Origin: Athripsodes cinereus
Taxonomy: Eukaryota > Arthropoda > Insecta > Trichoptera > Leptoceridae
Assembly (NCBI GenBank): GCA_947579605.1
Contig: OX388319.1
Coordinates: 19,915,447-19,979,446, forward strand
Reading direction: 5' to 3'
Length of the DNA: 64,000 nt
Every line of letters begins with the position of its first letter. The first letter of the stretch is position 1. This document shows, in pieces, positions 55,029-64,000 of this stretch. A program made the translations under genes and the position numbers. The notes under the pieces were generated by a model. The model did not search any database and was not told the DNA's origin. It worked only from the letters and a program-made list of their open reading frames with translations.

Positions 55029-56388
55029 ATGGTAGACAATGTATGTAGATAATAAAATTATGTAAATATTGTAATATGAATCGTATGAGTGATGCACTGT
55101 AGATGGTAGACAATGTATGTAGATAATAAAATTATGTAAATATTGTAATATGAATCGTATGAGTGATGCACTGTAGATGGTAGACAATGTATGTAGATAA
55201 TAAAATTATGTAAATATTGTAATATGAATCGTATGAGTGATGCACTGTAGATGGTAGACAATGTATGTAGATAATAAAATTATGTAAATATTGTAATATG
55301 AATCGTATGAGTGATGCACTGTAGATGGTAGACAATGTATGTAGATAATAAAATTATGTAAATATTGTAATATGAATCGTATGAGTGATGCACTGTAGAT
55401 GGTAGACAATGTATGTAGATAATAAAATTATGTAAATATTGTAATATGAATCGTATGAGTGATGCACTGTAGATGGTAGACAATGTATGTAGATAATAAA
55501 ATTATGTAAATATTGTAATATGAATCGTATGAGTGATGCACTGTAGATGGTAGACAATGTATGTAGATAATAAAATTATGTAAATATTGTAATATGAATC
55601 GTATGAGTGATGCACTGTAGATAGTAGACAATGTATGTAGATAATAAAATTATGTAAATATTGTAATATGAATCGTATGAGTGATGCACTGTAGATAGTA
55701 GACAATGTATGTAGATAATAAAATTATGTAAATATTGTAATATGAATCGTATGAGTGATGCACTGTAGATAGTAGACAATGTATGTAGATAATAAAATTA
55801 TGTAAATATTGTAATATGAATCGTATGAGTGATGCACTGTAGATGGTAGACAATGTATGTAGATAATAAAATTATGTAAATATTGTAATATGAATCGTAT
55901 GAGTGATGCACTGTAGATAGTAGACAATGTATGTAGATAATAAAATTATGTAAATATTGTAATATGAATCGTATGAGTGATGCACTGTAGATAGTAGACA
56001 ATGTATGTAGATAATAAAATTATGTAAATATTGTAATATGAATCGTATGAGTGATGCACTGTAGATAGTAGACAATGTATGTAGATAATAAAATTATGTA
56101 AATATTGTAATATGAATCGTATGAGTGATGCACTGTAGATAGTAGACAATGTATGTAGATAATAAAATTATGTAAATATTGTAATATGAATCGTATGAGT
56201 GATGCACTGTAGATAGTAGACAATGTATGTAGATAATAAAATTATGTAAATATTGTAATATGAATCGTATGAGTGATGCACTGTAGATAGTAGACAATGT
56301 ATGTAGATAATAAAATTATGTAAATATTGTAATATGAATCGTATGAGTGATGCACTGTAGATAGTAGACAATGTATGTAGATAATAAA
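54983..56388 (+). repeat. 74-bp satellite, exactly 19 units
   Basis: Units start every 74 bp from 54983 to 56315, in phase throughout; a five-base partial unit follows. Each unit contains ATTATGTAAATATTG, GAATCGTATGAGTGATGCAC and GTAGACAATGTATGTAG. The units are identical except at one position: units 1-8 and 12 read GATGGTAG, units 9-11 and 13-19 read GATAGTAG. Since 74 is not a multiple of three, the repeated 67-codon minus-strand frames are artefacts. Near-identity implies very recent expansion or homogenisation. Confidence 0.97.
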
Positions 56389-56389
56389 A

Positions 56390-56700
56390 TTATATACATA
56401 TGTTGTTGAATGCAGTAAGTATGATACTATTATTGATAAGTGTAATGAAATATTATGTTTACAAATAGTAAAACATGAGCCAGACACTTAACAACAGAGA
56501 AAGTCCATCTTTTATGCAATAACTTTGGTATACGAACATTGAAAATGCACAATTTACAAAAACCTTAAAAATAAATATTTGCACGTAATAACAAGTATTA
56601 ATTATTTTCTCAGAAAACATGTTTCTTAATTAGAATAGAAAAATAAATGTTTGCCATTTCACTCTATGACACTAAGATGGTTATGGTCTCTGCTCCAATA
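56390..56700. other. AT-rich stretch, nothing recognised
   Basis: Unique-looking AT-rich sequence between the satellite and a LINE tail. Confidence 0.35.
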
Positions 56701-56703
56701 CGG

Positions 56704-56840
56704 AATAATAATAAAAATCTTTATTGCACAAAAAAAAACAAACATTATTAAAATATAAATATTGTAGAACCAGACAAATAAATTTGTGCAGTGGGCGAGT
56801 TTATCGCAGAAGCGCGATATCTTCCAACTAACCCATCAAA
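56704..56840 (-). mobile_element. LINE/SINE tail with conserved stem-loop, copy 4
   Basis: On the minus strand: TTGGAAGA, stem TATCGC-gcttct-GCGATA, AACTCGCCCAC, an AT-rich body and a TTATTATTATT end. The stem differs in sequence from copies 1-3 but keeps pairing. Confidence 0.65.
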
Positions 56841-57104
56841 CAAAAAAAATAAAATAAAAATGATTGTACAACCTATATACCTGTCGCAAAATACACATTT
56901 TTGAACCAATAGGTACTACTTGTTTATGACTAATTGATATGAAATTGATTTGCTCACACGATGTTATTGGTCTCATTACCATTTTTTTCTTTGAATTTAT
57001 AGTCTATACTATAAAAGTCTTTGGCAATTTAATAATTTCTAGAGTTTATATTTATTATCAAACAATTTTTTATCCGATCTCAGATACAAATCATCTTCGT
57101 CCTA

Positions 57105-57190
57105 GTGGCGATGTAGTCTTCTCTGTCACTACTCATGCGATCCACACGGCCCCTGCAGAACCGTCTTCTTTTTCTGCTCCAGCGAACTAT
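57105..57190 (-). pseudogene. LINE C-terminal fragment (RWSRKRRRF type), copy 2
   Basis: On the minus strand RWSRKRRRFCRGRVDRM is followed by SSDREDYIAT. It is the same block as 22436-22632, and only about 28 codons remain. Confidence 0.55.
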
Positions 57191-57194
57191 TCAA

Positions 57195-57855
57195 ATACGT
57201 ATTTGAAAGTCTCATGTAAACAAAGAAAAATATACTTAGGGCCAACATTATAAAAGTCCGTTAACTCAAGTTTTTTTAATATGGTCCAAAATTTGATATA
57301 ACTACTCGTTTTTCAGCATTATAAACATCCGTTGATATTATTTCAGTAAAATGTTACCATCGGCTTTAACTGGCCGACCGACCAGGGATTAGTTTTGACG
57401 ACTAGCATTGCTGTCTCACTATTTGCCTGAAGAGTGAAAGGAATAACAATGGATGAATCTACGCACGTGTTTTGTTAGGATATATTCTCATAGCATAGTC
57501 AAAATGTGTTGGACGCCTGACTGACATATAGGTGCATATCTGTTTTGAGTTTTGTATGTGTGACGCAATATAATAATAATAATAATGTAAGAAGCCAACT
57601 GTTAGAGAAAACATAAATTAAAAATTTTCTTAACAACTTCTCCGTATCATAGATACGGAGAACTCGTATTATGCAGTATGTGGGTAGGTGGTATGCATTA
57701 TTATAATACAATTTCAATATATCATCCATTATATTATCTCTGTTACAAATATAGGTTTATCACCGTAGAATTATATCTCACACATGCCTAAAAGGGGAGT
57801 AGACATCAGTATGCAATAAATATGCGAATCGTCATCTCCGTGGAATTAAAAAAGG
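57195..57855. other. no gene recognised; small perfect hairpin at 57638-57662
   Basis: TTCTCCGTATC-ata-GATACGGAGAA forms an 11-bp stem with a 3-nt loop. Otherwise AT-rich sequence with an AATAATAATAAT run near 57580. Confidence 0.4.
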
Positions 57856-57859
57856 AGAA

Positions 57860-58217
57860 GAATGAGCGGATGCAAGAAGAGTGTTGTGGACAGAATGCGC
57901 GTGAATAAACTACGGTGGTTTGGGCATGTTGAACGAATGAACGAGGTAAGAATGACAAAGAGGATATACTTATCTGACAGAAAGGGTGTGAGGAAACGCG
58001 GGCGTCCGAGAACCACGTGGCTTGATCACGTGGATCAAATTCTCAAGGACGGCCGCGTGTTGAGTAAGAGGAACCGACGTGCGTGTACGAGGAACTGTAT
58101 GAATGTGGAGGAAGAGAAGGAAGTGTGTAAAGATAGATCTGTTTGGCGTTCCGTTCTCTCTGCCTACCCCACTTGGGACACGGCGTGAGGGTATAGATAG
58201 ATAGATAGATAGATAGA
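57860..58217 (+). pseudogene. family A RTE-like LINE tail, copy 7, open frame
   Basis: The frame 57862-58188 (108 codons) is fully open to the natural TGA: MSGCKKSVVDRM, LRWFGHVERMNEVRM, RKRGRPRTTWLDHVDQILKD, NRRACTRNCMNVEEEKEV and YPTWDTA. The end is GGCGTGAGGGTATAGATAG with a GATA microsatellite. It is 5'-truncated close to the start of copy 4. I could not define a target duplication. Highly similar to the 53.5-kb copy, so recent. Confidence 0.9.
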
Positions 58218-58224
58218 CATTGAG

Positions 58225-58290
58225 AATGAGTGGAATACCTGATATTTGTAGGACAGTTCAAAACTTACAGAACAGAGTAGGAGAGATAAA
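58225..58290 (-). mobile_element. family S fragment, copy 14
   Basis: The inverse of CTCCTACTCTGTTCTGTAAG, TTTTGAACTGTCCTACAAA, TATCAGGTATTCC resembles the 5' block of family S (CTCCCACTCTTCTCCGTAAG, TCCTGTAAAAGGCAGGTGTT). Only about 65 bp remain. Confidence 0.5.
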
Positions 58291-58474
58291 CAATTTGTCA
58301 TTTTTAGATGAATAAAAATCTCAAAATAATTTCTTCTGTCGTTAGGTGTAAGTATATGTAAACAACGCTTACCTACTCTTTGAATAAGGTGCATAGAGTA
58401 TAACAATATAATATTAATAAGTTGTGACTTAATCAGGTCTAGTATGACAAACAATTAGTTTTTTCTCGTTATAT

Positions 58475-58720
58475 AATATTGATTTATTTTATTATTTTTA
58501 TTTTACATAAACTCACGGCATAAGCCTATTACATGTTAAAAATACACATATACAAATACTTACAAATTAAACAGTGACAAATATCACAAAATACTAGAAC
58601 ATTAAAATTAAGAAACCAAATAATCAACAGTAAACAGAGAACCAATTTTGGATTTTATATTGGTTCGCGAAAATTCTATGAAAAATTGTTTGCGTAATAA
58701 AGTATGCCAGCTCCCATAGC
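58475..58720 (-). mobile_element. family J LINE 3' UTR fragment
   Basis: The plus strand begins TTTATTTTATTATTTTTATT, then ACTCACGGCATAAGCCTATT and ACATGTTAAA, the inverse of the family J end box, with substitutions. Confidence 0.55.
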
Positions 58721-58724
58721 CATA

Positions 58725-59005
58725 ATTTCATTTAGGTAGTTGAATTTATTGATGGAACTCTTAATATAAAACAAAATAAATAGTTTTGTGATGATTTACA
58801 GCTGATCTGTTGTATCATCTGGTGCCTTTGGCATAAGTATCGGATTATAAAATACAAAATATACCCACTGTAACTTACACACATATTGATGATATCAAAA
58901 AGCGCTCATGGCGAATAATAATAATTACTTTGCAGTGCCATAAAAAACATTCAACCATTATTTACATTCGGTACTAGTTTTGTACCTTATGCTTTGGAGG
59001 GTAAA
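58725..59005. other. AT-rich stretch, nothing recognised
   Basis: No supported gene or element. Confidence 0.35.
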
Positions 59006-59009
59006 TAAT

Positions 59010-59157
59010 AGATTTTTTTAAGATGTACCTCTAAAACAACCTTATACACCTTTTACATTAAGTTCAAAGCAAATGGAGGTGTGCCAGCACCTGGAATCGA
59101 ACCGCAGATCTTATGTGCATGAGGCCGAGACTCCAGCTCCAGGTTACCGACGAACTC
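59010..59157 (-). mobile_element. tRNA-derived SINE, copy 2
   Basis: On the minus strand the head GAGTTCGTCGGTAACCTGGA, GCTGGAGTCTCGGCC and the B box GGTTCGATTCC match the SINE at 14919-15126. The body (ACCTTT-TACA, CAACCTTATACACC on the plus strand) also matches. The A-tail is reduced to a short T-run near 59010. Confidence 0.8.
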
Positions 59158-59159
59158 AT

Positions 59160-59670
59160 CAACAATTCAACAATTAACACAGATTTTCGGTGTTTCATTT
59201 GAAACGAGGTTTAAAAAATGGGGAAAATTTTACAAAAACTTACAGCGCTTAATGTTTTCTTAAGGTTTTGTCATAATTATTTTGGATAAAATCTGAGACT
59301 TTACATTATAATGTATTATTATTATTATTAAAAAATATCAAAAATGTTTACACAAATGCAAACAATTCATAGAAAAATGATTTTATTTATTATTTCTTGT
59401 TGTTCGTTTAAATAAAATTAAAATGGAATAGTTTGATAATGTTACAAGGTTGATCCGTTTACTCTACATCCAATATTTCAAACACGGTCCAGAAATAGCT
59501 ATAGCTTTGAAAACAAATACATACATTGAAAATAAAGGCTTAATATTTTTTCCCGCAGTACGTCGAGAGTTCGTATAGTGTGTTATTTGTATTTTACCAC
59601 AAATTACTGTCTAAGATATTATAAAGGACAATAATTAAGTATATTACGAGTATAAACACATTTGGATAGA
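59160..59670. other. AT-rich stretch, nothing recognised
   Basis: No supported gene or element. Confidence 0.35.
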
Positions 59671-59810
59671 TACATACAAACTAGTGATGTAACGAATATT
59701 CGCATTCGCATTCGCATTCGCGAATATTCGCATATTTCAAAGTATTCGCATTCGCATTCGCAAAAAAATATGCAAATGTTTTGCGAATATTATTTTAGTA
59801 ATAAAGTATC

Positions 59811-62800
59811 TGGTCTGTTCCGTGTTGGCCACATTTGTTGTATTGTTTCCTGTGTTCGTTTGCTTGATGATGTTATTATTATTAGGAGAAATATGCATTT
59901 GTGGAGATTTAATTTATATGTTTGTTTTAAGTATTACAACTGCTATGAGTATAGAGCCCTACAATAATTTTATATTCTATTTAAGGAATATTTATATCAT
60001 ACTACAAGGTGAACCACACTAAAGTATTCTCTCAGAATTTTCGGGGCTTGAAGACTAAGATCGAGGAGTTTAGAGCAAACTTATTTGCAAATAGTTATGA
60101 TATAATTGTTCTGACGGAAGCTTGGCTAAATTGTGGCATATTTGACAGCGAACTTTTTCAAAACGAATATACAGTTTACCGCAAGGATAGGGATTTCATG
60201 TTGAGTGGTAAAAGGGATGGAGGTGGGGTCTTAATTGCTGTGGATCGGACACTAGGATATTCATCCACTCTTGTTTGGGATGATACTGGTGAAAGTTTTT
60301 TTTACCAGTATTCGTTTTTCATCGGTAACGCATGAAAAAATGCTCACCGCTACTGGGTGTAGTATATGTATATACCGCCTTCCACATCTTTAGATACTTA
60401 AAACATCTTTTTTTAAAGTATATCTGAACGTTTAATCAGCTATTACGGCAAAACGGATATTTGTCTTATTGGAGATTCCAATATCCCAACAATCCAATGG
60501 AAAAAAGACCCCGATGTTGATTCAATCTTTGTTCCGTATTCTTATTCGTGTCCTGTTGCGCAGTATTTGATAGAATCTATATCTTTTCTCAATATGTTTC
60601 AGTCTAACGGAGTTTATAACAGCAATCAAGTTATCTTGGATTTAGTTCATTCAACTATTCCGTGTTCTGTTACCAGATGTGACTCTCCACTGGTTGGTAA
60701 GGATTCACACTATCCTTCACTGTTGATAGACTATGAGTTTGAAATTGCTGAGGATTTGTCTCAAAATATGATCCAGAAATTAATATACATACTTTAAGTC
60801 AAACTTTTCGGCAATAAATTTTGAACTACAAAGTGTTGATTGGGTCAGTGTTTTGGGAAACGGACCGGTGAATAAGATGATTGAATCTTTTTATGGTTAT
60901 GTTTTGCCAATAATTGAGAAGCATACACCTACATATGAAGAGGGTGTCACCTAATAATTTTCCCAAATGGTTCTCTAATAGAATTCTGTTATTGTTTAAG
61001 AGAAGTCTAAGGCTTGGCGTAAGTTGAAGATGAACCGTAATGATTCTGACTACAATTTATTTTTTCAACTAAGAGCTCAGTTGAAGTTGTCGCAGAATCA
61101 CGATTATAGGTCTTTTATTAATAACACTGAGAAGTCACTTAAGGGCAATGTCAAGTCTTTCTTTTCATTCGTGAATTCCATTAAAGAATCTAGAGGCTAT
61201 CCAAGGGTAATGGGTGACGGTGACCAGACTTCGAGCGATCCAGAGGGAATTGCAAACTTGTTTTCGACGTTTTTTGGTTCTGTATTTTCACTGAATAATT
61301 TGCATGATTCTAATACTAAAGAATTGGAAAATATTTTAACTAACTCATGTTTATCCATGGTTAATATCTTGAAATCTGATATTCATAAACGTTTATTAGG
61401 TATAGATGAGACAAAAGGAGTTGGCCCTGATAGTCTAGCACCAATATATTAAAGAGATGTGTAAGTCATTTAACCAAACCATTGTATCTGACATTTATTA
61501 GAACACCTTGCTGCAGGAGGCAATCTAGACTATGGGACATGGAAAACCCTAAATCGACTGAGATCTGGTGTAGGAAACTGCCGCGACAATATAGAGAACG
61601 ATTGGGCTTCCTACAGGACGAATCCGGAGCGTGTGACTGTGGTGCAGCACAGACTATGCCACACTTGTTGGAGTGTCCATTGTGCCCTGTCACTTGCACT
61701 ATGGAGGATATTTTTGACGCATCTCCACCTGCTGCGCGTTTTGCGCAGTACTGGAAATCAGTTTGATGGGTTTTTTCTCTGGGTTTCGACACGATAAATA
61801 AATTAGGAGTTTACAAGAAGGATGCTTTCCATGCAAATGGAAGATGGCTAGTATTATTCCTTTGCATAAATCTGGCAGCAAATCGGACGTTCGTAACTAC
61901 AGACCAAATTTTAATTCTATCACCTATTTCAAAAATATTTGAGGGTATGGTTCGTGAACAAATTACTTTTTTCCTGAAGCCGTATCTTCTTGTAGAGCAG
62001 CATGGATTCATGAGTGGAAGATCGACAGTAACAAATCTGATTTTTTTTTCTCAGCTATGGACAATCGTATACAGTTGGATGCCATTTATATCGGCTTTCA
62101 AAAGGCATTTGATAAAGTAGAACATCGACTTTTTTCAACTAAGGTGGATTGACTCATATATTTCTGATAGATTGATGACAGTTAAACTTAACGGTTATTC
62201 ATCTGGCAGTGTCAGTGTTACATCTGGTGTCCCTCAGGGGTCTTCTTTGGGTCCTTTACTTTTCACGATATTCATAAACAACATAAAAAAGTGCTTTGAC
62301 CACTCAGAGCTTCTATTATTTGCGGACGATTTAAAAATATACTGTCAAATTCAATTATTGTTTGACTATGAAATGCTTAACGAGGACTTGGAAAGACTAC
62401 ACGAGTACTGTAAAAGAAATAACTTGCACTTGAATCTGGAGAAGTGTAATCTGATCTCATTTACCAAAAATAGAAACAAAATTCGATAAATTTACAATAT
62501 CCATAATCATGATTTAAAAGAAGTAAATAAGATTAGAGATTTAGGTGTGGTGTTTGACTCTGAGCTTCACTTTGATGATCACGTGAACAAAATTATCGAA
62601 GAGAGCAATAAAATACTGGGATTTATTCTGAGATCTACAAAGTCATTTAGGTTATATGAATCGTATTTGTACTTGTACTTATCGTTGTTTCGCTCCAAGC
62701 TGGAGGACTGTTCCTCTGTATGGAATCCACATTTTAAAAAATATGTCGATCAAGTTGAGAGAACTCAGTCTAAATTCATTCGTTTGGTTAGGAAGAGATT

Positions 62801-63492
62801 GCATTATCCTGTATTTATTAAAGATTTGCCTAAATTGGAATTGTGAAGAGTTTTGCTGGATGCATGCAACCTGAGAAAAATATGCTATTCCGAATACGAT
62901 GTGCCTAATATTTTAGAAAGGATTAACTTTAGAATGCTTCCTTTAACAAGATCTTGTTTTCCGTTCTACATTAAAAAAAAAAACAAAAACGATTGCAGAC
63001 TCAAGAAACCCTGTTTATAGAATTTTAAAGTGCCAATTACGTCAGGTTTGTGAGAAAGGAGAGTTGAGGGTAGAATAAGATGAAATAAATATAAAAAAAA
63101 TGTATATGTTTGATAAAATGTGAAGTGTTTGGGATAGTATTAATTTTTAGACTGTTTTTTAAATTTTTAAATTTTTGATTTTTCTTTTTTAAGAGTTTTT
63201 TTGTATTGTTATTGCATACATTAGTGAAGTGTGAATGTGTTTGTGCGAATGAATGTATTAGGCATGTGTGCGAAATTGGGTGAGCAGCGATTTGTAATAG
63301 GAATGGGTGATTGGATGTATTGTGAATTAATACCTATATTATGTGTAAGATTTTCTATAATTGTTTTGTGTGTTATTGCTGAAGTATGCACTGTTTCGAT
63401 GTAAGACTATTGGAATGTTTTTGTCGCTTACATGTTTATATTTATATGTCTTTCATCTGTTGTGTACCATGTAAATGAAGAAAAAAATCAGT
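59811..63492 (+). pseudogene. jockey/CR1-like LINE cargo of composite copy 2
   Basis: Same gene order as in copy 1, with different private damage. Endonuclease (60009-60335): VFSQNFRGLKTKIEEF, LTEAWLNCGIFDSEL, GGGVLIAVDRT. A stop TAA at 60399-60401 lies at the same codon as in copy 1. GDFN has become GDSN. The linker (60567-60797, 61024-61452) is open in pieces. The RT part keeps IGFQKAFDKVEHR, then a deletion of some 40 bp, then TSGVPQGSSLGPLLFTIFIN and LLFADDLKIY (62172-62489). The TAA at 62487-62489 is again shared. The thumb (62547-62846) has DLGVVFDSELHFDDHV. It is not functional. The 3' end GTAAATGAAGAAAAAAATCA abuts the hAT arm. Confidence 0.88.
61497..61806 (+). mobile_element. LINE tail nested in composite copy 2, with CCHC motif
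   Basis: A 300-bp insert (61502-61801) interrupts the cargo LINE between ...TGACATTTATTAG and GAGTTTACAAGAAGG; copy 1 is continuous there. ATTAG is repeated at 61497-61501 and 61802-61806. The frame to 61766 reads WCRKLPRQYRERLGFLQ, then CDCGAAQTMPHLLECPLC and a stop. The C-x-C...H...C knuckle marks a LINE C-terminus. The tail is GATAAATAA. It inserted after the two composites separated. Confidence 0.85.
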
Positions 63493-63718
63493 AATTCGGT
63501 GAAAGTACCGGATACTTACCCGGTACATTGTGGAAAAAGGTACTGCAAGAAAATATTCTTTAAGAAAACCGAGGAGTTTTGGAATATTTCAAATTCCTAT
63601 ACCATTTTCAAGTCAATATTCGCATTCGCATTCGCATTCGCGAATGTCGGCATGAAATATTCGCATTCGCATTCGCGAATATCCAAAATCAGACATTCGT
63701 TACATCACTAATACAAAC

Positions 63719-64000
63719 GTCTCCAAATATTTGTACATTGATAAAACATGTAATAATATGTGATTATAATTATTGTGATCAACGTTCTGCAGATTCGTTC
63801 ACATTATTATTGTAAGTAGCAACAGTTTGTATGATTTATGTATTTGTTGCTCGGTGTCACACTGTCTTGATAGCAACAAAATAGAAAGTGTGTAATGAAA
63901 GATTATTATAATGTATTAATTTTATGTACAGACTCACCACAGCCGGGTATTTCATGACACAATTTATTAAAAATCAAAAAATTTCTTGACCAACTGAGCT
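63719..64000. other. AT-rich end of window, nothing recognised
   Basis: No supported gene or element. Confidence 0.4.

Larger units (their letters stand above)
59674..63718 (+). mobile_element. composite hAT transposon carrying a LINE, copy 2
   Basis: Element 59682-63710 (4029 bp) has the same 16-bp TIR TAGTGATGTAACGAAT and its inverse, and its own perfect 8-bp duplication ATACAAAC (59674-59681, 63711-63718). This differs from copy 1 (ATACCTAC), and the neighbouring DNA is unrelated. Arms 59682-59810 and 63493-63710 enclose the same LINE at the same junctions as copy 1, in opposite orientation on the chromosome. About 300 bp of the extra length is a nested LINE tail (61502-61801). No hAT transposase is encoded. 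Confidence 0.93.

Noticed and set aside
54983..56388. CRISPR array or repeated protein domain in the 74-bp array
   Set aside because: Units are directly contiguous with no unique spacers, the organism is eukaryotic, and the 67-codon frames exist only because a 74-bp period cycles through all three frames.
46380..63718. Segmental inverted duplication as the origin of the two composites
   Set aside because: Similarity stops exactly at the TIRs, and the 8-bp duplications differ (ATACCTAC and ATACAAAC), which a duplication of a genomic segment would not produce.

Overview
The window reads as repeat-rich, AT-rich nuclear DNA from an insect, most likely a moth or butterfly (Lepidoptera). That placement is an inference from the mix of mobile elements: RTE- and jockey/CR1-like LINE tails, short TC...CTAG Helitrons, a tRNA-derived SINE, hAT and Tc1/pogo MITEs. 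I see no bacterial gene organisation and no complete host gene. Nearly every recognisable coding stretch is a broken retrotransposon. The only hint of a host exon is a weak 46-codon frame at the edge of a satellite (54888-55028).

Layout. 1-9 kb: AT-rich DNA with a PIF/Harbinger-like TIR element (2411-3902) that contains a palindrome, a Helitron and an RTE LINE tail with its own target duplication. 9-16 kb: a 1.33 kb TIR element, a Helitron, a hairpin element and a tRNA-derived SINE. 16-26 kb: several 5'-truncated LINEs with reverse transcriptase, a second complete short Helitron and a four-unit 106-bp tandem repeat. 26-46 kb: a field of short repeats, dominated by a SINE-like family (called S here) with about 14 copies, plus long hairpins, a Tc1-like MITE, a hAT MITE and a pogo/Tigger remnant. 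46-50 kb and 59.7-63.7 kb: two copies, in opposite orientation, of one composite element. 53.5-54.5 kb: the longest open LINE frame of family A. 55-56.4 kb: a satellite of exactly nineteen 74-bp units.

Main discovery candidate. The 46380-50103 and 59674-63718 regions each have hAT ends (16-bp TIR TAGTGATGTAACGAAT and its inverse) and their own, different, perfect 8-bp target duplications (ATACCTAC and ATACAAAC). Each carries the same roughly 3.3-3.7 kb jockey/CR1-like LINE at the same internal position. A 347-bp MITE at 39745-40091 has the same ends without the LINE and so represents the empty site. Both LINE copies share two in-frame TAA codons, so the LINE seems already dead when the pair separated. 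The simplest reading is that a LINE landed in a hAT MITE and the chimera was then spread by cut-and-paste transposition, with the LINE as cargo.

Other relationships. Family A (RTE-like LINE, 7 copies) ends directly after its stop codon in a TATAG or GATA microsatellite. The SINE-like family S ends in nearly the same sequence, which suggests it uses the family A machinery. A short hairpin family with 12-15 bp target duplications carries a hammerhead-ribozyme-like core. Four LINE tails share a stem-loop whose paired bases covary. All family names are working labels. No database search was possible.
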